A stretch of 64,000 nt of DNA from JBCCJA01 sp039045975 (lineage in GTDB: Bacteria > Planctomycetota > Planctomycetia > Planctomycetales > Planctomycetaceae), in the NCBI GenBank assembly GCA_039045975.1, contig JBCCJA010000012.1, positions 9,157 to 73,156 of the forward strand, in the 5' to 3' direction. The position numbers and the translations under genes were made by a program. Below the pieces are notes generated by a model. That model was not told where the DNA came from, searched no databases, and saw only the letters and a list, made by a program, of their open reading frames with translations. This document shows positions 1-9,762 of the stretch, one piece after another (position 1 is the stretch's first letter; each line of letters opens with the position of its first letter).

Positions 1-1
1 C

Positions 2-448
2 AGCTACGCCGGCAGGCCTGTCGCCGCCGCGACCGCAGAACGGGCGAGCGGCGGGCAGGCAGTTTCTGCCTTTGTCGCGACCGGATTGACCGACGCGGCG
101 GTCGCTCTGCGGCGGGAGTCGCTGCGGGCGGCTCGACAGGGCTGCCGACAATGGGTTGATCTGGCCGGCGAGTGGGCGTCGACCGGACGGGCCGCCCTGG
201 CCGCCGCGTGGGAACGGGAACCGGACGTCGTCGTCACGCGAGTCGACCCGTGGACGGCGGGCATGCACGCGATCGATTCGCTCGCCGATCGACTTGCCGC
301 CGGCGGCCGTGACGTCGGCATCCGGTATCGGGATCTCACAACGACGGCATCGCGTGAGGCGATCGTCGAGTTGCGACGTCGGTTCGGACACGCACGGTCC
401 GAACAGCCGGCGGTGCTCGCGTCCCGTCCGAGGGCCGGTCGGCAGTAG
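2..448 (+). CDS. 3' end of an unrecognised protein (5' partial)
   Basis: The frame is open from the left edge of the window to a TAG at 446-448, giving at least 148 residues; the real start lies upstream. A TTG at 86 could serve as an internal start but there is no good ribosome site, so a gene running in from the left is more likely. The sequence is alanine- and arginine-rich, apparently soluble, with no membrane segment. A patch near the C-terminus (HAIDSLADRLAAGGRDVG) has a regular alpha-helical look. I do not recognise the family and assign no function. It is followed by 169 bases without a gene, then the FlgI-like lipoprotein on the same strand. Confidence 0.5.
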   Translation, partial: SYAGRPVAAATAERASGGQAVSAFVATGLTDAAVALRRESLRAARQGCRQWVDLAGEWASTGRAALAAAWEREPDVVVTRVDPWTAGMHAIDSLADRLAAGGRDVGIRYRDLTTTASREAIVELRRRFGHARSEQPAVLASRPRAGRQ

Positions 449-617
449 GCGGCCTGGCGGGCCGGACCGGACTCTTCGGCGGGCCGGACCAGACGCGGCC
501 GCACCGCCATTGACCCTCCGATCGCCGCTTTTCTACGGTCCGCGGCGCCCGGCGAAGCCCCGACGGGCGTCCGTCCTGCTCCGAACCGACGGCCTTCCGG
601 CCGCGCGGTAACACGCC

Positions 618-2618
618 ATGTCCGACGCCGGCCGCACCCGATCCCGCCGCCCCGGACGCCCGACCGCGATCGCCTGCGCGGCGTTAACGGCCGCCGTGAT
701 CGGAGGCTGCACCAGTCTCGGGCTTTCGGACGCGAACTGGCCCGACCTGTCGGCGATCGCACCGCCCGCGGTCCCGCTCCCCTGGACCGCCGCGAAGCCG
801 ACCGGCGACAGCTTCGACGGCCCCGGCAAAGAACTCGACGTCCCGCTCGTCGGCGAATACACGACGATCGGCGGACTCAACGGCAAGCCCCTGCAGGGTG
901 TCGGGCTCGTCGTCAATCTCGACGGCACGGGCGAGGACCCGCCGCCCTCCGGGTTCCGGACTGCGCTGATCGACGAAATGAAGAAACGGGAAGTCCCGAA
1001 CCCGAACGAAGTCCTCGCGTCACCGAATACGGCACTCGTCGTTGTCAACGCGTTGCTCCCGCCGCTGGCGAAGAAGGGCGACACCTTCGACGTCGAGGTC
1101 CGGCTGCCGCCGAACAGCGAGGCGAAGAGCCTCGCGGGCGGACGTCTCCTCGGCACCTACCTGTACGAAGCCGCGATCCTCGGCGACGCGACGCGAAAGG
1201 GCCACGAGTTCGGCCTCGCCAAGGGGCCGATCCTGCTGTCGACCGACGAAAATGACGACCGCGGTTCGTCGACCGGCGTGTTGCGACGCGGCCGCGTCGT
1301 CGGCGGGGGGCGTTCCACGAAGCACGACCGCGTGCTCTCGCTGTTCATCCGCGACGAATTCAAAAGCATCCGCAAATCGCGGCAGATCGCCGACGCGGTC
1401 GGCAAGCGTTTCCACGCCTTCGACGAACGCGGCCTGAAGCAGCCGCTCGCCGAGGCGAAGACCGACCGCCGTGTCGAACTCGACCTCCACCCGGCGTACC
1501 GCGAGGACCACGCCCGCTACCTGCGGGTCGTCCGGGCCGTCGCGTTTCGGGAGACCGAGGTCGCCCGCCGGATCCGCATGCGTCGGCTCGAAGAACGACT
1601 GCAGGAGTCACGCTCGTCGCGGCTGGCGGCCCTAGAACTCGAGGCGGCCGGGGCGATCGCGGTGCCGATCTTGCGTCGGGCCCTCGAAAACGACTCGGCC
1701 GAGGTCCGCTTCCGCGCCGCGACGTCGCTGACGTTCCTCGGCGAACGGGACGGGATCGACGCACTCGCCGACGCGATCCGGGCCGAACCGGCCTACCGGC
1801 CTACCGCGTTTGCCGCGTTGACAACATCCGAACACCCCGAAGCGAACACCGTCTTGCGTCGGCTGCTGGGCGAGACGAGCGCCGAGGTCCGCTACGGCGC
1901 GTTCCGCACACTGACGCTACGCGACGAAGACGACCCTTTCGTCACCGGCCGCGATATGCAGGGCGGATTCGTCCTCCACGCCCTGCGGACCGAAGGCCCG
2001 CCGCTCGTGCACCTGACGCACCGCGACCGTGCCGAGATCGTCGTGTTCGACCCGGAACAGACGCTGCGGCTGCCGCTGACACTGCGGGCCGGCTCGAAAA
2101 TCCTCGTCTCCGCCCCGCCCGGCAGCGAGACCGTCACCGTCGCCCGCTTCGAGGCGGGCCGGCCTGGACAGACGCGTCAGGTCGACGCCAAAGTCGTCCC
2201 ACTGCTGGTCGCCTGTGACGAACTCGGCGCGTCGTATCCCGACATCGCCGGCCTGCTCGGCCAGATGGTCCGCCAAGAGAACCTGAGCGGCTCCGTCGAG
2301 ATCGACGCGCTCCCGGAACGCGGCCGTCGCTACGTCCGTGACGATGACGCACCGGACGAACTCGCCGATCTCCCGACCGCGTCCGAGGCGGAGATCGCCG
2401 CGTCGGAGCGGGCCGAGAGTGCCCCGGCGGTCGATCGCGACCCGTTCGAGGCCGACGGCTTCGAACGCCTCGTCGAGGGCGAAGCCGGCGAGTCGGCCGG
2501 CTGGAAGTTCCCGCGGATGCCGAAACCCACGCTCCCGTCGTTCGGCGGTCTGCCCTCGTTCGGCGGGGCGGGCCCCGCCGGCGGGCTCCCGGCGCAGGGC
2601 GAGCCCGACGCCACCTGA
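618..2618 (+). CDS. FlgI-like (P-ring-related) lipoprotein with HEAT-like repeats
   Basis: A 666-residue predicted lipoprotein: a short arginine-rich head, a hydrophobic stretch and a lipobox ending at Cys31 (VIGGC). Residues about 75-200 resemble the flagellar P-ring protein FlgI: LVGEYTTIGGLNGKPLQGVG, then GLVVNLDGTGEDPPPS and a segment on valid values of an integer-coded ring (PNTALVVVNALLPP). Residues about 320-420 hold alpha-helical pairs of HEAT type (AIAVPILRRALENDSAEVRF, DGIDALADAIRAEP). The last 60 residues are low-complexity Pro/Gly/Phe. FlgI in motile bacteria is about 370 residues without HEAT repeats, so this is a planctomycete-style derivative. No other flagellar gene lies in the window, so a role outside the flagellum is possible. 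Only 11 bases separate it from smc, suggesting co-transcription. Confidence 0.75.
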   Translation: MSDAGRTRSRRPGRPTAIACAALTAAVIGGCTSLGLSDANWPDLSAIAPPAVPLPWTAAKPTGDSFDGPGKELDVPLVGEYTTIGGLNGKPLQGVGLVVNLDGTGEDPPPSGFRTALIDEMKKREVPNPNEVLASPNTALVVVNALLPPLAKKGDTFDVEVRLPPNSEAKSLAGGRLLGTYLYEAAILGDATRKGHEFGLAKGPILLSTDENDDRGSSTGVLRRGRVVGGGRSTKHDRVLSLFIRDEFKSIRKSRQIADAVGKRFHAFDERGLKQPLAEAKTDRRVELDLHPAYREDHARYLRVVRAVAFRETEVARRIRMRRLEERLQESRSSRLAALELEAAGAIAVPILRRALENDSAEVRFRAATSLTFLGERDGIDALADAIRAEPAYRPTAFAALTTSEHPEANTVLRRLLGETSAEVRYGAFRTLTLRDEDDPFVTGRDMQGGFVLHALRTEGPPLVHLTHRDRAEIVVFDPEQTLRLPLTLRAGSKILVSAPPGSETVTVARFEAGRPGQTRQVDAKVVPLLVACDELGASYPDIAGLLGQMVRQENLSGSVEIDALPERGRRYVRDDDAPDELADLPTASEAEIAASERAESAPAVDRDPFEADGFERLVEGEAGESAGWKFPRMPKPTLPSFGGLPSFGGAGPAGGLPAQGEPDAT

Positions 2619-2629
2619 GCGGGGGCTCC

Positions 2630-5600
2630 GTGCTCAAGTCCCTCGAACTGACCGGCTTCAAGAGCTTCGCCGACCGGACCGTCTTCCGGTTCGACGCGGG
2701 ACTGACGGCCGTCGTCGGCCCGAACGGAAGTGGCAAGTCGAACGTCGTCGACGGCCTCAAATGGCTGCTCGGCGATCAGAGCCCGAAGAGCCTCCGCGGC
2801 AAGGAGATGGCCGACGTCATCTTCAACGGCACGGCGACCCGCGGGCCGGGAGGCTCGGCCGAAGCGGTCCTCACGTTCGACAACACGACGCGGTTCCTGC
2901 CGTTCGACGACGACGCCGTCACCGTTGGCCGTCGCTTGCTCCGCAGCGGCGACTCGGAGTACCGCCTCAACGGGCAGGCGGCCCGTCTCAAGGACGTCCG
3001 CGACCTGTTCGCCGGGACCGGCTTCGGCAAGTCGGGCTACGCGATCATCGAACAGGGCCGCGTCGACCAGATCATCCGCGCCAACGCCAGCGGCCGCCGG
3101 GCCGTCTTCGAAGAGGTCGCCGGCATCGCCCGCTTCCGGCTCTGCCGGGCCGACGCGGAACGGAAACTCGAACGCGTCGACCAGAACGTCGAACGGCTCA
3201 CCGACGTCGTCGACGAGCTCGAAGCGCAGCTGACCGCCACGCGTACCCAGGCGGCGAAGGCGGCCACGTTCCGCGAACTGAAGAAGGAGCTGCGGGCCTG
3301 GTGGGTCGGCTGGGCGGCCGACGAGGCCCGCCTGACCGACGTGATCGAACGCCGGGCCGGCCGTGCCGCCGACGACGCCGCCGCCGGTGCCGAACGACTC
3401 ACGACCGAACAGGCCCGCCTCGCGGGACTGCGCGACAAGGTCGAGGCGGATCTGTCCCGCGCCGAGGCCGAGTTCAACGCCGCCGACCGGGCCCGGGCCG
3501 CCGCCGCGGCGACCTCCGAACAGTTGCAACTACAGGCGGACGGCTTCGCCGCCCGAACGCACACCGCGGAGGCCGTGGTCACGGCCGCACGGCGACGGCT
3601 GGCCGCCGCGCGGCAGGCGGCTGCCGAGGCCTCCGCCGAACGGGACGGCCTGGCCGACACCGTCGACGCCTTACGCGACGCCCTGGCGAAGCTTCCGGCC
3701 CCGACGGACTCGCCCGCGGTCGACGCCGACGGTTTCGAGGAACGTGCCCTTCTCGACGCGATCGACCGTGTCGAACAGGAGTGCCATGGCGTCGCTGTCC
3801 GGCTCGAAGCCGCGCGGACGGCGTGCCGAGAGGCCGAGCTGCGGCTCGCCCGGGACGAAGAACGGGCTGCGGCCGCCGAGGCCGCGGAAGCGCGGTGGGC
3901 CGCAGAAGCCGCGACCGTCTCGGCCGTCGCAGCCGAGACGGCACGTCATGCCGCACACCGGCGTGCGGTCGCCGCACTGGCGGATGAATTACGCGGATCG
4001 GCCGCCGCCGCGGCCGCGCGACGCGACGCGCGGATCCGCGAGATAAACGGACGGCTGTTGCGGGCCGAAGCGAGGCTGTCGGTACTCGACGACCTCGACC
4101 GGGAGGAGGGCCCGTTCGGACTCGGCGTCCGCGAGTTCCTGAAGCGGTCGCGGACGGCGACCGGTCCGCCCTGGAGCGACGTCCGCGGGACCGTCGCGGA
4201 ACTGATCGAGGTTTCGGTCGCCGACGCGGCGTTGATCGACGTCGCGCTCGGCCCGCGGGCTTCCTACGTTGTCGTCGATCGGCTCGACCGCGTCGCTGCG
4301 TACGTCGCGAAAGAGTCGGCGCGGCTCACCGACCGACTCGGATTCATCACACGCGAGTCCGAGTCCGAGTCGCGTGACGCGACCGTCGACCTGGCCGGGC
4401 TCCCCGGCGTGATCGGACCGGCCGCCGATCTCGTCCGCGACGCGGCGGACGCGGAGGGGCTGACGCGACGGCTCCTCGCGACGACCTGGATCGTCGAATC
4501 GGTCGCGATCGCGACCTCGCTCGCCGCGGGTCGCGGTCACGGTCTCCGCTTCGTCACACCGCAGGGCGAACTGCTCGAGGCCGACGGGACGCTGACCGCG
4601 GGCAGCGTCGCGCCGCGGGCACGTGTCGTGTCCCGCCAGAGTGAAAAACGGGCACTCCGCGCCGAGATCACGCGGCTCCGCGCGGGGGCCGAAGGGGCCT
4701 CGTCGGCCGCGGGCGACGAAAGCGATGACCGGCTCGTCCGTGCGACCGAGGCGATGCTCACCCGTGCGGCCGCGATCGCCACGGCAGACTCCGATCTAGC
4801 TTCCGAAAACAGGGCGACGGCCCAAAGCCGCAGCGTCGAGTCGGCACGCGACGCCGAAGCCGCGCGGCAGTGTGTCGAGGGTTCCGGCCGGGAACTCGAG
4901 GCCCGACGCGAGGAAGTCACAGATCTGGAATCGGCCCGATCGAAACTCAACGACCGACGTGATGACCTCACGGCCTCGTTGGAGCGACTTCATAAGCAAG
5001 CCGACACGGAGCGTGAGAACGCCGCCTCAGAGACAACCGCCTCGGAGCGGGTGCGGTTGGAAGAACGTCTGGCCGCGGCCGTAGACAGCCTGACGCGGTC
5101 GGAGGCCGATCTCGGCCGGCACGCCCAGGTCATCGGACAGGCGCGGGCCGATCTGTCGGGAGCCGACGAGGCGTCGACCCGTGCGACATTGGCCGAACTT
5201 GCCGCCGCCGCCGTACGCGCCGACGCTTTCGCGGAAGTTTCAGCGGCGGCCGAAGACTGCGAGCGGCTCGCCGCCCGTCGTGACCGCCTGCGTGCCTCTC
5301 ACCGGACGCTCGAAGAACGGACCCGCGGGATCGACGCGGAGTCGTCCCGCCTCCGCGGCTACGAGGCGACCGCGTCGGCCTACGTCGTCGAGGCTCGGGC
5401 CCGCCGTGACCAGCTCTGCACCCGTGTCGCCGAGGAGTTCGACGTTTCGCACGACGAACTGCTCGCGGGCGAGGCGTCGGCGTTGCGACTGCTCGACGGC
5501 GACGACGCCGACGCCCTCGCGGCCGTCGACCTCGAACGTCTCGTCGAGGAGCGGGAGGGGATCGAAAAACGCGTCGACCGGCTCCGCCGAAAACTGAAGG

Positions 5601-6241
5601 CGATCGGGGCAGTAAACCCCGACAGTCTCGCCGACCTCGACGCGCTCGAAGAACGTCACACCCGGCTCGCGTCTCAGCTGGCCGACCTGACCGAGGCGCG
5701 GGCCGCCCTCCGCGGCGTGATCGACCGGGTCGACGCCGAGAGCCGCAAACTGTTCTCCGAAACCTTCGAGGTCGTCCGCGGCCACTTCCGTGAACTGTTT
5801 CGGCAGGTCTTCGGCGGCGGCGACGGCGACGTCGTCCTCGAAGACCCGACCGACCCGCTCGCCGGCGGCGTCGAGATCATCGCCCGCCCTCCGGGCAAAG
5901 AACCACGCGGCCTATCGCTGCTCTCCGGCGGCGAAAAGACGATGACCTGCGTCGCGCTCATGTTCGCCCTGTTCCGCGCCAAACCGAGCCCGTTCTGCGT
6001 CCTCGACGAGGTCGACGCCGCCCTCGACGAGGCGAACATCGAACGCTTCGTCCGCGTCCTCGAGCTGTTCAAACGCGAAACGCAGTTCGTGATGATCACC
6101 CACCGCAAGCCGAGCATGGCGGCCGCCGACGTCCTCCACGGCGTGACCATGGAGGACGCCGGCGTGAGCAAGCGGCTCGCGATCCGCCTCGACGAGGTCG
6201 CCGACGACGGCGCGATCGCGACGACGCGTAGGGCGGCATGA
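2630..6241 (+). CDS. smc: Chromosome segregation protein SMC
   Basis: A 1203-residue SMC ATPase that organises and segregates the chromosome together with ScpA/ScpB. It begins at a GTG just after the upstream stop. The N-terminal head has Walker A GPNGSGKS at residues 30-37. Two long coiled coils, rich in Ala, Glu and Arg, flank a hinge at about residues 490-640 (GPFGLGVREFLKRS and following). The C-terminal head has the ABC signature LLSGGEKT (about residue 1097) and Walker B CVLDEVDAALDEAN (about residue 1123). Length is normal for bacterial SMC (about 1150-1200). ScpA and ScpB genes are not adjacent. The stop overlaps the start of the next gene (ATGA type), so the downstream membrane protein is probably translationally coupled. 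Confidence 0.97.
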   Translation: MLKSLELTGFKSFADRTVFRFDAGLTAVVGPNGSGKSNVVDGLKWLLGDQSPKSLRGKEMADVIFNGTATRGPGGSAEAVLTFDNTTRFLPFDDDAVTVGRRLLRSGDSEYRLNGQAARLKDVRDLFAGTGFGKSGYAIIEQGRVDQIIRANASGRRAVFEEVAGIARFRLCRADAERKLERVDQNVERLTDVVDELEAQLTATRTQAAKAATFRELKKELRAWWVGWAADEARLTDVIERRAGRAADDAAAGAERLTTEQARLAGLRDKVEADLSRAEAEFNAADRARAAAAATSEQLQLQADGFAARTHTAEAVVTAARRRLAAARQAAAEASAERDGLADTVDALRDALAKLPAPTDSPAVDADGFEERALLDAIDRVEQECHGVAVRLEAARTACREAELRLARDEERAAAAEAAEARWAAEAATVSAVAAETARHAAHRRAVAALADELRGSAAAAAARRDARIREINGRLLRAEARLSVLDDLDREEGPFGLGVREFLKRSRTATGPPWSDVRGTVAELIEVSVADAALIDVALGPRASYVVVDRLDRVAAYVAKESARLTDRLGFITRESESESRDATVDLAGLPGVIGPAADLVRDAADAEGLTRRLLATTWIVESVAIATSLAAGRGHGLRFVTPQGELLEADGTLTAGSVAPRARVVSRQSEKRALRAEITRLRAGAEGASSAAGDESDDRLVRATEAMLTRAAAIATADSDLASENRATAQSRSVESARDAEAARQCVEGSGRELEARREEVTDLESARSKLNDRRDDLTASLERLHKQADTERENAASETTASERVRLEERLAAAVDSLTRSEADLGRHAQVIGQARADLSGADEASTRATLAELAAAAVRADAFAEVSAAAEDCERLAARRDRLRASHRTLEERTRGIDAESSRLRGYEATASAYVVEARARRDQLCTRVAEEFDVSHDELLAGEASALRLLDGDDADALAAVDLERLVEEREGIEKRVDRLRRKLKAIGAVNPDSLADLDALEERHTRLASQLADLTEARAALRGVIDRVDAESRKLFSETFEVVRGHFRELFRQVFGGGDGDVVLEDPTDPLAGGVEIIARPPGKEPRGLSLLSGGEKTMTCVALMFALFRAKPSPFCVLDEVDAALDEANIERFVRVLELFKRETQFVMITHRKPSMAAADVLHGVTMEDAGVSKRLAIRLDEVADDGAIATTRRAA

Positions 6242-8226
6242 GCGACTTTCTCCTGTTGGCCGTCGACGGCGCTTTGTTGACGGCGTGCGGCTATGCGATC
6301 GACCGGCGGGCGGACGTGGTCCGACTCGGCTTGCTTGTCGCGGCGCTGATCTTCGGGACGTCGCATTTCCTGTCGGCATTCGATGCGCTCGCCGACATCG
6401 ACGCCTGGCTCGCGACCCATCTCGCACTGTTTTCGATACTCGTGGTCGTGCGGGCATGGCGTCGACCGACCTGGCGTTGGTCATCCGCGGAGATCGAGGC
6501 CGCGACGCCCGGACTGCACACCACGGTCGGTCGCGTGCCCCGACTGTGGCGGTCGGGCGGCTGGCCGGTCCGTGTCGCCTTCGTCGCTTACGGCTGGTTG
6601 GCCGCACTGACCGTGCTGCACCCGCCGAACAACTGGGACTCTTACGTCTACCACCTGACGCGAGTCGGGTTCTATTTGCAGCAGGGGTCGTTCGACCGGT
6701 ACGAGGCGGGCCATCCGCACGAGATCGAGTTCCCCGCGAACGCCGAGACGCTCGTACTGTGGACGGTCGCGTTCACCGGCGGCGACCGTCTGGCCGGGCT
6801 CGTGCAGTGGACGGCGGCGGTCATCGGTGCGGTGCTGATCTGTCAGGCCGCGCGACTGTACGGCGCGTCTCGTCGTACAGCGCGGACGGCGGCGCTCGTC
6901 TGGCTGACGCTGCCCGAGATCGTGTTCCAGGCCACGTCGACGCAGAACGACCTGCTCGCGTCGGTGCTCGCGCTCGCGGCCCTGCGATTCGCGGTCGCGG
7001 CGGTCCGGAACGGCCGTCCGCGAGACTTTCTCTACGCCGGGCTGGCGACGGGGCTCGGCGTCGGCACGAAGGGGACGTTCCTGCTGGCGGGCCTCGGGAT
7101 CTTCGTCGCCGTCGCGGCCGCCTGGATCCCGACCTTCCGGGCACGACCCGGGCCGGCGTTGCGACGCGGCATAACGCTGACGGCCGCCGTCGCGGCGGGC
7201 GTCGCAAGCCTCGGCGCGTACTGGCTGATCGACAACGCCCGGGCGATCGGACGGCCACTCGGTCGCGGCGGCGACGGCATGATCACCGTCGACGTACCGA
7301 CGCCGACGACCTTCGCCGCGAATGCCGTCCGCTTCGGGGCGCGCTTCGTCTGCGACACGTCGGGCTTTCCGACCTGTGAGCCGGCGAAATGGATCGCCCG
7401 CATCGTTCCGCCGTTTAACGGCGACGCCGGCCGCTTCCCCGATCTCTGCGCCGCGACCTTTCCGGGCACGTCGTCCACCGACGAGATCCCGCACGGCATG
7501 GAAGAGGACGTCGCCTGGTTCGGGCCGCTAACGGCGTTGTGGGTCGTGCCCGGCTTGATCCTCGCCTGTCGGTCGAGGCGCGGAGCCGGGGCGTTCGCCG
7601 CGGCACTCGTTACCGCCGCCGGCTTGTGCTTGCTCGTCCGCTGGCAGCCGTGGGCGGGGCGGCTGTTTTGCGTCCCGCTGACACTCGCGATGCCGGCCGT
7701 CGCGACCGGCTGGGACGCCGTCCGCGGGAATCGGCCGTTCCCGACCGGGAACTACGAAACGTTCGTCGCGCGATTCGCTGTTTTTCTGCTCGCCTGCTGC
7801 TGTGTCGCGAACCAAGGCAAACGCGTCGATCGCCTCGTCACCGCCAACAACGCGACGTTGCGGACGGTCTTCCGTCCCCGGTTCGCACCGGCTTGCCGGT
7901 GGTGGCTCGAAGCGGATCGCGGCGACGGCCCGGTCGGCTTTTTCGGAAACGGGACCGACTGGACCTACATGGCCTTCCTGCCTGACTTTTCGGCCCGGGT
8001 CATCCGCGGACCGGGCGATCCGGCCGCCATCGCCGACGTGTTGGAGACCGGCGAAATCGTCCGCGGGACCGCCCGCTTCGGCCCCGGCGTGTCGCCGCCC
8101 GTCATCGACGGTTATCGGTTCGAGACGCTTACCGACGGCGGCTGGTGGGCGTTCGAGCGGATCACCGCGGCAGCGTCGCCAGCATCGCCGTCGGCGGCCC
8201 CGACTCCGGAAGCCTCGGCGCCTTGA
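6238..8226 (+). CDS. GT-C type glycosyltransferase-like multi-pass membrane protein
   Basis: A 662-residue integral membrane protein with about ten or more hydrophobic segments, starting at an ATG that overlaps the smc stop by four bases. A conserved-looking motif NNWDSYVYHLTRV at about residue 130, in the first large outer loop after a membrane helix, is like the acidic catalytic loop of GT-C glycosyltransferases (ArnT/PMT type), which use polyprenyl-linked sugars. A short soluble C-terminal part follows the last helix. Substrate is unknown. The final 65 bases overlap, tail to tail, the end of the DHOR gene on the other strand; the last 20 residues are Ala/Pro/Ser-rich and could be an unconstrained extension. 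The GT-C assignment is inferred from topology and one motif, not proven. Confidence 0.7.
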   Translation: MSDFLLLAVDGALLTACGYAIDRRADVVRLGLLVAALIFGTSHFLSAFDALADIDAWLATHLALFSILVVVRAWRRPTWRWSSAEIEAATPGLHTTVGRVPRLWRSGGWPVRVAFVAYGWLAALTVLHPPNNWDSYVYHLTRVGFYLQQGSFDRYEAGHPHEIEFPANAETLVLWTVAFTGGDRLAGLVQWTAAVIGAVLICQAARLYGASRRTARTAALVWLTLPEIVFQATSTQNDLLASVLALAALRFAVAAVRNGRPRDFLYAGLATGLGVGTKGTFLLAGLGIFVAVAAAWIPTFRARPGPALRRGITLTAAVAAGVASLGAYWLIDNARAIGRPLGRGGDGMITVDVPTPTTFAANAVRFGARFVCDTSGFPTCEPAKWIARIVPPFNGDAGRFPDLCAATFPGTSSTDEIPHGMEEDVAWFGPLTALWVVPGLILACRSRRGAGAFAAALVTAAGLCLLVRWQPWAGRLFCVPLTLAMPAVATGWDAVRGNRPFPTGNYETFVARFAVFLLACCCVANQGKRVDRLVTANNATLRTVFRPRFAPACRWWLEADRGDGPVGFFGNGTDWTYMAFLPDFSARVIRGPGDPAAIADVLETGEIVRGTARFGPGVSPPVIDGYRFETLTDGGWWAFERITAAASPASPSAAPTPEASAP

Positions 8227-9574
8227 GCGTCTCGAGGAACGCGACGACCGCGAGACGCTTCGGGCCGAGTGCGCGATAACGCTCGATGACCCGCGTCGCC
8301 TCGCCGCCGTGCCGCAGGATCGCGTCGTCGAGCGTCGGTTCCGACCCGTCGTGCCAATACGGGCCCGAATCGGCCACGCCCCACAGCGGCGTCGTCTTCC
8401 ACGCGTCGTCGGCCGGGTGATTGAACGGCGTGTTGTCGTCCAGCGACGTGCGGTACGTCACGTCGTACTGCTCGTCGACGCGGTGCAGCCGGAAATCGGT
8501 ATAGATGCCTTCGATGCCGCCGACCTCCGGCGTGTGACAGTCGGTGCAACCGACCTCCGCGAACAACGCCGTGCCGCCGGCCACGGCGGTCCTCTTTGCC
8601 GGCGTTTCGGGCAAGACCTGCTCGGGCCGCGGCAGGGACCGACAGAATTCGGCGATCGCCCGGACTTGGTGCGATGACAGGTCGTGCGCGGCCTCTTCGT
8701 CGGAGGAGAACTCCCGCGGCGTGGCCTGGGCGTAAGACGGGTTCGACAGGCCGATCTCGCCGGCACAGGCGTTCGCCACGAAGTCTTCCAGCGTCGCGAA
8801 TTGCGCCTTCCAGCCGAATTTCCCGACGCCGTTTTCCAGCAGCCTCAGCCGGCCCGGCGACGTGTAGTCGAAGTCGAGCTCGAAGTCGGCCTTGGCCGCC
8901 TCGACCTGACGCGCCACGGTCCGGACGCCGAGTTCGATCCCGGTGATCCGGTCGATCAGCCCGACGCCGAACAACGCCGGCGTGCTCAGAGTGAAGGTGC
9001 GGACCGGGCTGACTTCGGTTGTATAGATGTTGTTGCAGGTGCCGTTGAACCGCAGTCGCACCGGCGGGTGCAGGGCCGTGACGTCTTCGAGCGACTCCCG
9101 GAACGGCAGGTCGACGGCAGAGGCGTGGATCACGCCCGCGTCGATCGACCGCCGCGGGCCGATCGCGGCGACCTCGAACGCCGTGATGTTGTGCTCGTTC
9201 GTCCCCGCCCCGCCGAGCCCGCCCTGGAAATGACAGGCGGCGCACGAGTCGGCGTTAAAGACCGGGCCGAGCCCGTCGCCGCCGGCCCGCTCGTCGTCCC
9301 TAACCCAGCGGTGCTCGAACAGCTCGCGTCCCGTCGTGATCGTCGACTCGCTCGCCGGCAGTCGGATCACGCCGAACAGCTTCCCCCACGCCGCCGACGT
9401 CCACAGGCCCAACGCGAACAACGCCGCGACCGATGCGACGCCCGAAGCAATGCGGAGGCGGCTGAGCATCCGCCGGCGTCGCCCGTCGGCCTGCTTCTGC
9501 CGCATCTCTTCGATGACCCAGCCGCCGACCAGGGACGGCTCGTCGATCCGGCCCGCGTGTTCGTCGTACCTCAT
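8162..9574 (-). CDS. Di-haem oxidoreductase family (DHOR, DUF1111) c-type cytochrome
   Basis: A 470-residue exported protein anchored by one N-terminal membrane helix (residues about 42-64). It carries two haem c attachment motifs, CAACH at 111-115 and CTDCH at about 343, and the family-typical stretch PLWGVADSGPYWHDGSEPT followed by DDAILRHGGEA. DHOR proteins are related to MauG and cytochrome c peroxidases and are thought to carry out periplasmic redox reactions; the substrate here is unknown. I chose the ATG at 9574 because GGGGAG lies just upstream; a longer open frame to 9787 has no hydrophobic signal at its start and would run through the promoter region shared with acs. It is convergent with, and overlaps, the GT-C gene by 65 bases. 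Haem maturation genes are not in the window. Confidence 0.9.
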   Translation of the reverse strand: MRYDEHAGRIDEPSLVGGWVIEEMRQKQADGRRRRMLSRLRIASGVASVAALFALGLWTSAAWGKLFGVIRLPASESTITTGRELFEHRWVRDDERAGGDGLGPVFNADSCAACHFQGGLGGAGTNEHNITAFEVAAIGPRRSIDAGVIHASAVDLPFRESLEDVTALHPPVRLRFNGTCNNIYTTEVSPVRTFTLSTPALFGVGLIDRITGIELGVRTVARQVEAAKADFELDFDYTSPGRLRLLENGVGKFGWKAQFATLEDFVANACAGEIGLSNPSYAQATPREFSSDEEAAHDLSSHQVRAIAEFCRSLPRPEQVLPETPAKRTAVAGGTALFAEVGCTDCHTPEVGGIEGIYTDFRLHRVDEQYDVTYRTSLDDNTPFNHPADDAWKTTPLWGVADSGPYWHDGSEPTLDDAILRHGGEATRVIERYRALGPKRLAVVAFLETLKAPRLPESGPPTAMLATLPR

Positions 9575-9762
9575 GGCGGCTCCCCAGCGAATGGCTCGTC
9601 CGAGCGGACGGGAAGGAACGCCAGAACGGCATCCCCGGCTCACAGGATCGCAACGAAGTCGGCATGATTCGGCAAGAAAATTCCGCCGACTGACGGACGT
9701 TTGAGCGATTTCACCGGCGTGATATGTTTTCGTCTCGATGTGTTCCGACGGGAGAGAGTCTG

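Noticed and set aside
2338..3987. Long + strand open frame inside the FlgI-like/smc genes
   Set aside because: It is an out-of-phase reading of real genes; the translation is Arg/Pro/Gly-rich without any domain, typical of GC-rich shadows.
4351..4376. Triple GAGTCC repeat inside smc
   Set aside because: It codes Ser-Glu repeats in the hinge region and needs no other explanation.
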